A DNA stretch of 6,326 bases, from contig CADBMY010000323.1 in the NCBI GenBank assembly GCA_902795905.1, positions 1-6,326 on the forward strand. Reading direction: 5' to 3'. The stretch comes from an uncultured Erysipelotrichaceae bacterium (GTDB lineage: Bacteria > Bacillota_I > Bacilli_A > Erysipelotrichales > Erysipelotrichaceae). The translations under genes were made by a program, and so were the position numbers. Below are positions 1-6,325 of this stretch, piece after piece (the stretch's first letter is position 1; every line of letters begins with the position of its first letter). The notes beneath the pieces were generated by a model. It was not told where the DNA came from. It saw only the letters and a program-made list of their open reading frames with translations, and did not search any database.

Positions 1-96
1 CTCCGGCGTGGGCTCTGGTGTAGGTGTCGGTGTTACATCAGGCGTCGGTGTCGGGGTTTCACCTCCTGATGAAGGTGTAGGAGAATCCGTCGGCTG
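1..96 (-). repeat. Thr/Pro-rich low-complexity tail of the LCP protein
   Basis: Residues 661-692 are dominated by TP pairs (TPTPTP twice, TPEPTPE at the edge) with a short SSGGE break. A shorter TPTPTATSTT linker lies at 620-629 between Cys units 2 and 3. Such segments usually form extended, wall-spanning stalks in Gram-positive surface proteins. The stretch continues past the left edge, so a fourth Cys unit or another domain may follow. Thr is mostly ACA here, whereas ACG and ACC are common in the catalytic domain. Confidence 0.8.
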
Positions 97-2076
97 GGCT
101 TGTTTGTCTATGTTGCACTTGCCGTTATACCAGTGCCCTTCCTCTTTGAAATATGTTCGGCAGCCTTCTTCAGTTTCCGGCAGTGTCTCAGTTGTAGATG
201 TAGCTGTAGGTGTCGGTGTTGCCTTAGGCTCAGCGTTACACTGGTTGTCATACCAGTACTTGCCTACCATGTTACAGCCCTGCTCGGTATTCTCATCCGG
301 TGTCTCGCTTGTCTCTACAAACGGGGTGTCATGGCATGAACCGTCATACCAGTACTTGCCCTGTACACGGCATCCGTCCTCGGTATTCTCGAGTACTTCC
401 GGCGGTACATCGGAAGGGATTCTCGCTTCGGCATAACTCTCGTAGGAGATCGTCGGCTGTGTATAATAGCCCCAGTTCACTGACCATTTCACATGTTTTG
501 TGTCCGCTGTCGGTGCTGCCTGAAGATTGATATTGCTGTTGATGAAGTTCTTCGTTGCGGTCAGGGAACCCTGCCACAGACGGTAGATATACAATACGAG
601 TTTCAGATTGCCGTCCCAGAGACCGGAAGAATAACCGGTGACACGGGAGTTCTGAATGTCAAAGATGTTTTCAACATGCTCACTGTCATAGTAGCGGTTA
701 GCTTTCTGCAGAGCCATACGGAAGAAAGAAGTCATCTGTGATACGGAGAGATTGGTCTGAATGTTGTTTCCGGCCGCATCCAGTACATTCAGGAATGTAT
801 TGGGATCTCTTGTACGCATCAGTTTCTGGACGATTGCCCTGATGACCTGCTGCTGATGTTCCTGACGGGCAAAGTCACCGGTGGAGAACTTATAACGCTC
901 ACGGGCAAAGGCCAGAGCCTGCTCACCGTTAACGGTATTCTCCCCTGCCGGCACATAGACCGTGTAATGTCCGCGCTCTGCCGAAGCGTTCTGGCCGACA
1001 AAGGCGATCGGACTGTTGATCAGGATGCCTCCCAGGGCATCGACGACATCGACAACACCCTGGAAGTTTGTATCTACATAATAGTCGATCTCGACCCCTA
1101 CCAGCTTCTCGATCGTTGCGATCGTACAGTCTCTGCTGACCGCATGGCTGGCATTCAGCTTCGAGGAATTGCCGCCGTAGCAGGTGATCGGTACGTAGGA
1201 GTCACGGGCCAGTGAAGACATCGTTACCGTCATGCTGAGAGGATTGACCGAACACAGGATCATCGTATCGCTGAGCCCGTCGGCGTTGCCGATCAGCAGG
1301 ACCGTAAACGGCTCCTTGGTAATATCCTTGTCACTGCCGGATGTATTGGTGATCGTAAAGGTTTCTTCAAAGTCCAGGATCGAAGCTGTGGACGCAAGAT
1401 ACTCCTTCAGGCCGGCTTCGTTCTGGAACATACTGACATAGTTGGTCGGCAGGATCGCACAGTCGATCTCACCGTTTAAAAGTGCAATCACGACCGAAGA
1501 GTAATCCGTATACTCTTCAAATGATGCATTGATGCCTCTGGCTGTGATCTGGTTCTTGCCCAGTTCTCCGGCATTGGTGCCTGTCGCAAAACCGACAACA
1601 CCGCCGTCAAGCTGGCTGACATCCGTGATCTTTTCTGCCCCTTCGCCGGTATATACGATCAGGCTGGCGGAGATGCTCTCCTGCGTCGTTTCACCGGTGA
1701 TCTTATCGATATTCTTGTTTACACGCATCGTGGCATAGGTACCTGCGGCACCGATACACAGGGCGATCACGGTCAGGATACTGCCGAGAATATAGAACAG
1801 ATTCTTATTCGTACGCAGGGCATTGATGATCAGCAGATCACTGATCAGAAGCACCAGCAGTGCGATCACATTGATCACGATAAACAGAGACTTACTGATA
1901 CCGGCAAACTGTGTCACATTGAACAGAGTAAAGACAACAGCAGCGTTGCCCAGTACACTCAGCACTGTCAGAACGATATTCAGTGCCGTATGATCCCTTC
2001 TCTTCCCATGCTTTGGTTTCTTTACGGTATTCTTTTCGGGAGTCTGCGGGCTGTCATTTAAAAATCCTTCGCTCAT
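1..2076 (-). CDS. LytR-CpsA-Psr (LCP) family wall-polymer transferase, CpsA/Wzg type, 3' end outside window
   Basis: Probable phosphotransferase that moves lipid-linked polysaccharide or teichoic-acid-like polymer onto peptidoglycan at the outer membrane face. The frame is open from the ATG at 2076 to base 1 (692 residues, no stop), so the C-terminus is missing. Layout: basic cytoplasmic N-terminus (1-30); membrane helices at about 31-53, 64-86 and 93-115; accessory domain about 134-220; LCP domain about 257-419; linker; then Cys/aromatic repeats (563-654) and a Thr/Pro-rich tail (661-692). LCP hallmarks are LLIGNADG (260-267), SD at 269-270, ARD (290-292), KLNASHA (306-312), VVDALGG (344-350), ALAFARERY (387-395) and D401/R404 with a QQQ run at 408-410. 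The three-helix plus accessory plus LCP order matches streptococcal CpsA, which is about 480 residues, so the tail is extra. The ATG is set by an AGGAGG six bases upstream. It is the last gene of a tight three-gene run. Family call is firm; the exact polymer is unknown. Confidence 0.93.
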   Translation of the reverse strand, partial: MSEGFLNDSPQTPEKNTVKKPKHGKRRDHTALNIVLTVLSVLGNAAVVFTLFNVTQFAGISKSLFIVINVIALLVLLISDLLIINALRTNKNLFYILGSILTVIALCIGAAGTYATMRVNKNIDKITGETTQESISASLIVYTGEGAEKITDVSQLDGGVVGFATGTNAGELGKNQITARGINASFEEYTDYSSVVIALLNGEIDCAILPTNYVSMFQNEAGLKEYLASTASILDFEETFTITNTSGSDKDITKEPFTVLLIGNADGLSDTMILCSVNPLSMTVTMSSLARDSYVPITCYGGNSSKLNASHAVSRDCTIATIEKLVGVEIDYYVDTNFQGVVDVVDALGGILINSPIAFVGQNASAERGHYTVYVPAGENTVNGEQALAFARERYKFSTGDFARQEHQQQVIRAIVQKLMRTRDPNTFLNVLDAAGNNIQTNLSVSQMTSFFRMALQKANRYYDSEHVENIFDIQNSRVTGYSSGLWDGNLKLVLYIYRLWQGSLTATKNFINSNINLQAAPTADTKHVKWSVNWGYYTQPTISYESYAEARIPSDVPPEVLENTEDGCRVQGKYWYDGSCHDTPFVETSETPDENTEQGCNMVGKYWYDNQCNAEPKATPTPTATSTTETLPETEEGCRTYFKEEGHWYNGKCNIDKQAQPTDSPTPSSGGETPTPTPDVTPTPTPEPTPE
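115..390 (-). repeat. Three Cys/aromatic repeats in the LCP tail
   Basis: Three in-frame units lie near the C-terminus. Each starts with an acidic T-E-x-G-C and closes with a second Cys around an aromatic core. Unit 1 has C569 and C581 with GKYWYD between. Unit 2 has C601 and C613 with the same GKYWYD. Unit 3 has C639 and C654 with GHWYNG and a three-residue insertion. Units 1 and 2 are offset by exactly 32 residues (96 bases), both begin ENTE, and share 18 identical bases over GKYWYD (343-360 and 247-264). Cys spacing is 11, 11 and 14 residues. Each unit could close a small disulfide loop outside the cell. Function is not recognised; wall or glycan binding is a guess. Confidence 0.85.
820..1308 (-). 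other. LCP catalytic domain
   Basis: Residues about 257-419. In this family, conserved Asp and Arg residues bind Mg2+ and the pyrophosphate of the polyprenyl-linked substrate. Present here are D266, D270, R291, D292, R392, R394, D401, R404 and the Q408-Q410 run. Differences from the usual pattern: the Arg commonly found just before the Ser-Asp pair is Leu268; the usual Pro-Arg-Asp is Ala-Arg-Asp (290-292); and the usual Arg two or three residues after R404 is absent (Gln405, Glu406). The core arginines remain, so the enzyme is probably active. Confidence 0.85.
1417..1677 (-). other. CpsA-like accessory domain of the LCP protein
   Basis: Residues about 134-220 lie between the last membrane helix and the catalytic domain. 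They contain DVSQLDGGVVGFATGTNAG (152-170), a EEYTDYSSVVIALLNGEID run (187-205) and AILP (207-210). The pattern (strand, gated by QLDG, then a helix ending in LLNGEIDCAI) resembles both the streptococcal CpsA accessory domain and lobes of solute-binding proteins (the 'aLlnGevDaai' style). A ligand-binding or regulatory role is inference from that resemblance. Confidence 0.55.
1732..1986 (-). other. Three-helix membrane region of the LCP protein
   Basis: Three hydrophobic segments (residues about 31-53, 64-86 and 93-115) separated by short polar turns. A Lys/Arg-rich stretch (19-27) before the first helix predicts a cytoplasmic N-terminus. Three helices then place everything after residue 115 outside the cell, as in CpsA/Wzg proteins. 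Most other LCP proteins have a single anchor helix, so this separates the capsule-type subgroup from LytR/TagT types. Confidence 0.85.
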
Positions 2077-2082
2077 GCCTGA

Positions 2083-2088
2083 CCTCCT
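2083..2088 (-). promoter_or_regulatory. Ribosome binding site of the LCP gene, overlapping the previous stop
   Basis: AGGAGG lies six bases before the ATG at 2076 and shares two bases with the TAG stop (2087-2089) of the preceding gene. The spacing is ideal and fixes the start. The overlap suggests the two genes are translationally linked. Confidence 0.85.
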
Positions 2089-2821
2089 AACTGTTCTGTG
2101 CTTCCCATTCTCTGATACTGTCCATATCATAGAATTCAGCAATCTCATAACGAACTGTATTGTAGATCACAAAGAATCTTCCCTCGTTCGGGAACTGATC
2201 CGTGATCGTACAGTTATCGGCATATGTCCATGCCAGGTTTACTTCATAACACTTAAAAGATATGTTCTCACTGACACCGGTATCGAGCCAGCGTTCATAG
2301 ACAAAATCAGGTGCTTCCTTGACGGAAGTCGTTGTGATCGAGGCGACTTCGATCAGCTTATCCCTGCCGTACTGCGTGATATAGAGATCCAGATCATCAT
2401 AAAAGTTATGTCTTGACCATGTCTCAAAACCGCTGGCTTTCTCACCGTATACGTACTGGATACCGCCGATCTCGTAGTTGCCGTCCTTGTTTGTCCAGGT
2501 GAAATGATCTGCGACAAAGTTGCGGGCACAGGCTTCTGCCTTCTCCGCGTCGGTGCCGCTCTTGACCGCATCCGTCAGTTTCTGGAATTCTTCCTTCTCC
2601 AGATCCGTGGGATTATTGCCGATCTCGTAGTAATCGTTGCGCATGGAGCGGTTGTTCTTCTCTGCTGCCGGCACGGCATCGGGTTCTGCCTCCTGCGTAC
2701 GGAGAATACCGAATATATTGACAATTACAGCGGCAGAGACAGCTATGCACGTCACCAGCATCAGCACGATCAGGATGATCGGCGGCTTGCGGCGTCCTGT
2801 CTTTTTCTTCTTATCTGTCAT
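2087..2821 (-). CDS. Unknown membrane-anchored extracellular protein
   Basis: A 244-residue protein I do not recognise. It starts with a Lys/Arg-rich tail (residues 4-12), followed by one hydrophobic helix (about 14-37) with no obvious signal-peptidase site, so it should be an N-terminally anchored protein with its body outside. Residues 40-75 look like a flexible linker. The rest appears folded: a helix-rich part (73-106), an aromatic section with HFTWTNKDG (106-114) and GGIQYVYGE (119-127), and a strand-rich end (187-228). C191 and C204 could form a disulfide; C98 is the other extracellular Cys. The size and helix-then-strand pattern would fit an NTF2-like fold, but this is weak inference. 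An AAGGAGG lies six bases upstream of the ATG. It sits 21 bases after the GtrB-like gene, and its stop overlaps the LCP ribosome binding site, so a role in the same envelope process is likely. Confidence 0.85.
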   Translation of the reverse strand: MTDKKKKTGRRKPPIILIVLMLVTCIAVSAAVIVNIFGILRTQEAEPDAVPAAEKNNRSMRNDYYEIGNNPTDLEKEEFQKLTDAVKSGTDAEKAEACARNFVADHFTWTNKDGNYEIGGIQYVYGEKASGFETWSRHNFYDDLDLYITQYGRDKLIEVASITTTSVKEAPDFVYERWLDTGVSENISFKCYEVNLAWTYADNCTITDQFPNEGRFFVIYNTVRYEIAEFYDMDSIREWEAQNS

Positions 2822-2842
2822 CGTTAACCTCCTTACGGATGA

Positions 2843-3769
2843 TCAATCATAGTAGTCCTTGATGATGTAGTGAGGTCTCTTTCTGACTTCATCGTATGTC
2901 TTTGCCAGATACTCACCGATAATGCCAAGAGCCAGGAGTACAACACCGGCCAGGAACAGGAGAAAGGAAAGGATGACCGTCGTATTGCCGAAGACATGTC
3001 CCGTCAGGCTCATGATCAGCAGCACGATCAGCTCAACCAGCATGACCGCGGTCAGGAAACCTCCGACCCATACCGAAGCCCGTAACGGTGCATTCGTATA
3101 CTCGATAATACCGTCCAGCGCATATCTGAACAGTTTCCAGAACGACCATGAAGTCTCTCCAGCGACTCTTTCGACATTCTCATATTCCAGGTATTCTGCC
3201 TTAAAGCCTACCCAGACGAACATTCCCTTGGAGAATCTGTTATATTCACGCAGAGACAGGATCGCATCAACGACCTGCCGTTTCATCAGTCTGAAGTCTC
3301 TGGCCCCATCTACGATCTCCACTTCCGAAAAGCGGTTGATCAGCTTGTAGAATGTACGGGCACAGAATGATCTGATCTTCGGTTCTCCCTTGCGGGTCAC
3401 CCTGCGGGAACCAACGATATCATCACCGTTCTTCTCCATGGTCTCAAACATCTTCGGCAGATATTCGGGCGGATCCTGCAGATCGGCATCCATGACCGTA
3501 ATATAGTCACCCTTGGCGTGTTCAAGACCTGCCAGGAAACCGGCTTCCTTGCCGAAGTTTCTTGAGAAGTTGATCACCTTGATCTCTCCCGGATGAGCAT
3601 CATGAAGCTCCTTCATGATCTCCAGTGTTCTGTCTCGTGAACCATCATTAACAAAGATGAACTCATGGTCCATATTCATTTCATTCAAAACTTTTACAGT
3701 CGCATCGTAATACAGATGCAGCGTTTCCTCTTCGTTATAACAGGGAACCACGATTGATAACAGTGTCAT
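2843..3769 (-). CDS. GtrB/DPM1-like polyprenyl-phosphate glycosyltransferase
   Basis: A 308-residue family 2 glycosyltransferase that probably transfers a sugar from a nucleotide sugar to undecaprenyl phosphate on the cytoplasmic side, giving a lipid-linked donor for later extracellular glycosylation. The GT-A domain (1 to about 225) has IVVPCYNEEE (6-15), VNDGSRDRT (40-48), the metal-binding DAD at 94-96 within DADLQDPPE, GARDFRLMKR (155-164) and GETSW (204-208). Two C-terminal membrane helices (about 231-255 and 264-287) end in a short basic cytoplasmic tail. Length and layout match GtrB/YkoT/DPM1-like enzymes. The ATG at 3769 is chosen because GGAGG at 3776-3780 sits six bases before it; the in-frame TTG at 3775 directly abuts that site. 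The sugar cannot be told from sequence. No flippase (GtrA) or GT-C partner lies in the window. Confidence 0.93.
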   Translation of the reverse strand: MTLLSIVVPCYNEEETLHLYYDATVKVLNEMNMDHEFIFVNDGSRDRTLEIMKELHDAHPGEIKVINFSRNFGKEAGFLAGLEHAKGDYITVMDADLQDPPEYLPKMFETMEKNGDDIVGSRRVTRKGEPKIRSFCARTFYKLINRFSEVEIVDGARDFRLMKRQVVDAILSLREYNRFSKGMFVWVGFKAEYLEYENVERVAGETSWSFWKLFRYALDGIIEYTNAPLRASVWVGGFLTAVMLVELIVLLIMSLTGHVFGNTTVILSFLLFLAGVVLLALGIIGEYLAKTYDEVRKRPHYIIKDYYD

Positions 3770-3775
3770 ATGCAA

Positions 3776-3780
3776 CCTCC
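3776..3780 (-). promoter_or_regulatory. Ribosome binding site that sets the GtrB-like start
   Basis: GGAGG followed by TTGCAT and then ATG at 3769 gives a six-base spacing. An upstream in-frame TTG (3773-3775) would touch the site with no spacer and cannot be the start. Confidence 0.85.
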
Positions 3781-3792
3781 GGGTGTTTACTT

Positions 3793-3798
3793 ATTATA
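3793..3798 (-). promoter_or_regulatory. Probable promoter -10 box (TATAAT) for the GtrB-like/unknown/LCP genes
   Basis: A perfect TATAAT on the minus strand, just 24 bases before the ATG at 3769. Transcription would start near 3786, leaving a leader of about 17 bases that still contains the GGAGG. The -35 region is poor: at 17-base spacing it reads TGTATG (3816-3821), which lies in the loop of the terminator hairpin. The perfect -10 and position support a promoter; the weak -35 lowers confidence. Confidence 0.5.
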
Positions 3799-3801
3799 CC
3801 G

Positions 3802-3829
3802 AAAAATGCGCAGAACATACAGTCCTGCG
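3802..3829 (-). terminator. Probable intrinsic terminator after the GT2 gene
   Basis: The minus-strand transcript reads CGCAGGAC, loop UGUAU, GUUCUGCG, then CA and five U residues. The eight-base stem (3822-3829 with 3809-3816) has seven Watson-Crick pairs and one G-U wobble. On the plus strand that wobble would be an A-C mismatch, which favours a minus-strand terminator. It lies 24 bases past the stop at 3854. The U tract is short, so read-through is likely to some degree. Confidence 0.6.
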
Positions 3830-3853
3830 GCTGTCTTCGGCAATTCTTAAGAA

Positions 3854-4831
3854 CTACAGGTTATCTCTGTGAAAGTGCCTGAAGATCCAGGCAAAGAAAT
3901 CAATATTCCAGGAACGTACCATGCGGAAGTACTTGTTTTTCAGTCCCGGCATCGTTTTCAGGTACGGATTGTCCGGCCAGTGCGGGTATTCCCGGTTGAG
4001 CAGATCCCAGCCCATGCGGATCGTCCGGCGGCGGTCATCACGGTCGGGGATGCGGGAACTGCGCAGGAAACTGTTGCCGAGGAAGAACTTTACATGGATA
4101 TACTCCAGGGCATCATGATACTTCTCGAACAGATAATGTGACTTGTAGTAGGCATTGATCCGTTCAAAAACATCGATCATGTTCTTTACTTCTTCGTTAT
4201 TGGTATGGGTAATGCTTTTGTCAGACTGTACATAGCGTACAAAGGCCTGATCGACAAAGGCAATATGACTGAGCTGTGATGTAAGCATATACAGATAGCA
4301 GGCATCTTCATACCTGTCGCCGTAGGGAAACTTGAAGTCCACGGTACGGATCAGATCCATCCTGTAGATCTTGTTCCAGAGGACCGCAAACAGTTTTACC
4401 ATCATATCCGGACCGGGTTCATACGGTCCCTCTTTTTCTCTCTTCTCCCCTTTGGAGTTGACCCACCAGAAATCGGAGACGACCATCTCGTAGTCATCTT
4501 CCTTTGCCTTTCTGTACAGGACCGCATACATCTCGGGATCGGTATAGTCATCACTGTCCAGGAAGCCGACATATTCTCCGTTTACCTTGGAGAGGCCGAA
4601 GTTTCTGGCTTCCGCGATACCTTCATTCTCCTTGGAATATATATGCATATTGAAGTCGGGATGGGTCACCGCATAGTTCTCCAGAACTTCCAGGGTCAGA
4701 TCCTGAGAACCGTCATTGATGACGATGAACTCCATATTCCGCAGCGTCTGTGCACGCAGGCTGTCGAGCGTTTTTTCCACGGTGCCGGCAGCGTTGTAGC
4801 AGGGAACGATCACACTGACTGTAGGACGCAT
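3854..4831 (-). CDS. Family 2 glycosyltransferase (EpsJ/WcaA-like, cytoplasmic)
   Basis: A 325-residue GT-A fold glycosyltransferase of the type that adds a sugar to a growing lipid-linked oligosaccharide. Visible motifs are VSVIVPCYNAAGTVEKTL (5-22), VINDGSQDLT (37-46), EGIAEARNFGL (70-80), the DSDD metal/nucleotide-sugar motif (92-95), LWNKIYR (151-157) and YEDACY (174-179), whose acidic pair is a likely catalytic base. There is no transmembrane segment, but the end (308-325) is rich in Trp, Phe, Arg and His and could sit on the membrane. Length is normal for the family. The start is three bases after the polymerase stop and its ribosome binding site is inside that gene, so the two are probably translated together. 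A probable terminator follows. Donor and acceptor sugars are unknown. Confidence 0.92.
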   Translation of the reverse strand: MRPTVSVIVPCYNAAGTVEKTLDSLRAQTLRNMEFIVINDGSQDLTLEVLENYAVTHPDFNMHIYSKENEGIAEARNFGLSKVNGEYVGFLDSDDYTDPEMYAVLYRKAKEDDYEMVVSDFWWVNSKGEKREKEGPYEPGPDMMVKLFAVLWNKIYRMDLIRTVDFKFPYGDRYEDACYLYMLTSQLSHIAFVDQAFVRYVQSDKSITHTNNEEVKNMIDVFERINAYYKSHYLFEKYHDALEYIHVKFFLGNSFLRSSRIPDRDDRRRTIRMGWDLLNREYPHWPDNPYLKTMPGLKNKYFRMVRSWNIDFFAWIFRHFHRDNL

Positions 4832-4834
4832 ACT

Positions 4835-6325
4835 CTACCCCTCTTTCCTCACGGCATTGACCTTCTGCAGAAGCACTGCCACGATCAGCGCCATAAATGA
4901 TGATGTAATAAACTGATCAAGCATATGACCGCTGAGATATGCCGAACCAAGACCGGCCCCAAGTGCCGCCGCCAGACACATATTCTCGAGCGTCGCAAGC
5001 CTGCGGAAATGTCTCAGGAACATATATACACCGTACAGCAGAAGCACTAACCACGGTCCGATCGTCAGCACAAAGCCGAGATAGCCAAGCGTATAGACCT
5101 GCTGCTTGAAGTCTCTTTCAAGGACGATGGAACCGTTCATGAACGTTGAATATCCCATGCCGAGGATCTTCTCGGCAGCGGAGAGTTCCTTGTACTTATA
5201 GTTAAAGAAGATGGTTTCGATCTGTCTGCCGTTGACTCTGTCAAAGACATCCATGAAGCAGACATCGACCCAGAACTTGGGATCCACCTGATAGTTGTAA
5301 TACTCCGTATAATACATCGAAGGCACACTCTGAATATACCTGGCACCGATACCGTATACCTCAAACATATACACATAGAAGTTGATATATTCCGGGGTGC
5401 CGGGGATCAGATCTTCGGCATTGGCCAGGATCTCTCTGCCCTCTTCCGCCATGCCGTTATGCAGCAGAGCTACATCGTTGACCGCATCCACCTTCTGGTT
5501 CTGGATCGCCGGCGTAAAGTTCAGGAACGCACCGAAAAGAGCGGCCGAAGCCAGGCAGAAAACGATCAGTTTCCTTGTCAGGTATGCCGTATGATTCAGC
5601 AGTTTATCCAGGATCACAAAGGCCAGAAACAGGACCGGGATCACGATCGCACCGTAGGTTGCGACTCTTGTCGAAAGGATCTGCATGCTCATGGACTGGA
5701 TCAGGATCAGAATACCGGTGCGGATCTTTTCCTTCCTGTTTTCGGCACTGACCAGACACCAGTACATTAACGGCAGTAACATGAACAGCAGAATGCCGAT
5801 CGTATTGCCTTCGTTGAAGAAGAACTTACTGGCCAGTGTACGGGGATGATACCAGTCGTAGATGCCCGCAAACCAGCTGAAAAGATTCGCGACCGTAAAG
5901 CCGTAGTATGTACTGCGGCCAAAGACAAACAAGTCACCGATCAGGATCGGTATCGAGATCAAAGCACTGAGAGATGTGTACATCTGCCGCATCTCCTTCT
6001 GTGTAAACTCCTCATGGTACAGAAGATATGTCAGTCCGTATGGCAGCACCAGTGTCAGCACATAGGTCAGTTCCTGCCAGGTGCCGAACCAGAAGTTATC
6101 GGTAAACAGCAGACGTTCAAAGATTGCCTGTGCCTGCCGGCAGTGCAGCACAAAGTAGACCGCCAACGAAAGACCATAGACAAAAGCCCCGATAAACACG
6201 GGTTTCTTTTTCTTCTCTTTCAGGATAAAGCCCGCAAGCACCAGAGCCGGCAGGACCAGGAAACGGATCACCGTGGATAACCGCGGCAGACCGAACTGAT
6301 CCAGAAAGTCATAGACCAGGTAGTC
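4835..6325 (-). CDS. O-antigen polymerase/ligase-like (Wzy/WaaL-type) membrane protein, 5' end outside window
   Basis: Polytopic membrane protein, 496 residues visible. The best fit is a polysaccharide polymerase or ligase acting on undecaprenyl-linked glycan at the outer membrane face. Numbering from the first visible codon, hydrophobic helices occur at about 18-36, 44-62, 84-104, 118-136, 174-192, 203-241 (two), 252-270, 411-436, 447-465 and 471-487. A long hydrophilic loop (about 271-405), rich in Tyr, Asp and Glu, lies between the late helices, which is the Wzy/WaaL layout. Possible family traits are FFFNEGNTIG (168-177), STR (218-220) and ILGMGYSTF (387-395). A GTG at 6271 could start a 478-residue form, but it has no ribosome binding site and the 18 upstream in-frame codons (starting DYLVYDFLDQFG) look like real protein, so the gene continues to the right. 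These proteins are poorly conserved, so the family call is moderate and the polymerase or ligase choice is open. Confidence 0.75.
   Translation of the reverse strand, partial: DYLVYDFLDQFGLPRLSTVIRFLVLPALVLAGFILKEKKKKPVFIGAFVYGLSLAVYFVLHCRQAQAIFERLLFTDNFWFGTWQELTYVLTLVLPYGLTYLLYHEEFTQKEMRQMYTSLSALISIPILIGDLFVFGRSTYYGFTVANLFSWFAGIYDWYHPRTLASKFFFNEGNTIGILLFMLLPLMYWCLVSAENRKEKIRTGILILIQSMSMQILSTRVATYGAIVIPVLFLAFVILDKLLNHTAYLTRKLIVFCLASAALFGAFLNFTPAIQNQKVDAVNDVALLHNGMAEEGREILANAEDLIPGTPEYINFYVYMFEVYGIGARYIQSVPSMYYTEYYNYQVDPKFWVDVCFMDVFDRVNGRQIETIFFNYKYKELSAAEKILGMGYSTFMNGSIVLERDFKQQVYTLGYLGFVLTIGPWLVLLLYGVYMFLRHFRRLATLENMCLAAALGAGLGSAYLSGHMLDQFITSSFMALIVAVLLQKVNAVRKEG
4838..4843 (-). promoter_or_regulatory. 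Ribosome binding site of the GT2 gene inside the polymerase gene
   Basis: GAGGGG is formed by the last two codons of the polymerase gene (Glu-Gly), followed by its TAG stop and then ATG at 4831, a six-base spacing. This implies translational coupling of polymerase and glycosyltransferase. Confidence 0.7.

Noticed and set aside
1..96. G/T-rich repeat-like DNA at the left edge, which could suggest a microsatellite or CRISPR-like repeat
   Set aside because: The periodicity is that of Thr-Pro codons in the LCP frame, with no fixed repeat-spacer structure.
8..436. Plus-strand open frame of 142 codons rich in Gly-Val repeats
   Set aside because: It is the reverse of the Thr/Pro-rich and Cys-repeat tail of the LCP gene. 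The repeated Gly-Val-Gly pattern arises from complementing Thr-Pro codons, and the minus-strand frame carries a recognised domain.
856..1215. Plus-strand open frame of 119 codons
   Set aside because: It lies opposite the LCP catalytic domain and has no recognisable motif; it is a shadow of the real gene.
2822..2842. Possible promoter or terminator between the GtrB-like gene and the unknown gene
   Set aside because: The 21-base gap contains only the ribosome binding site; no hairpin or -10 box was seen.
3844..3853. Perfect 10-base palindrome TTCTTAAGAA directly after the GT2 stop
   Set aside because: It is too short and AT-rich to form a stable terminator stem, and a single 10-base palindrome can occur by chance. 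The hairpin at 3809-3829 is the better terminator.
5846..6280. Plus-strand open frame of 144 codons
   Set aside because: It is antisense to the membrane helices of the polymerase-like gene, is rich in Gln, Asp and Lys without a domain, and has no good start signal.
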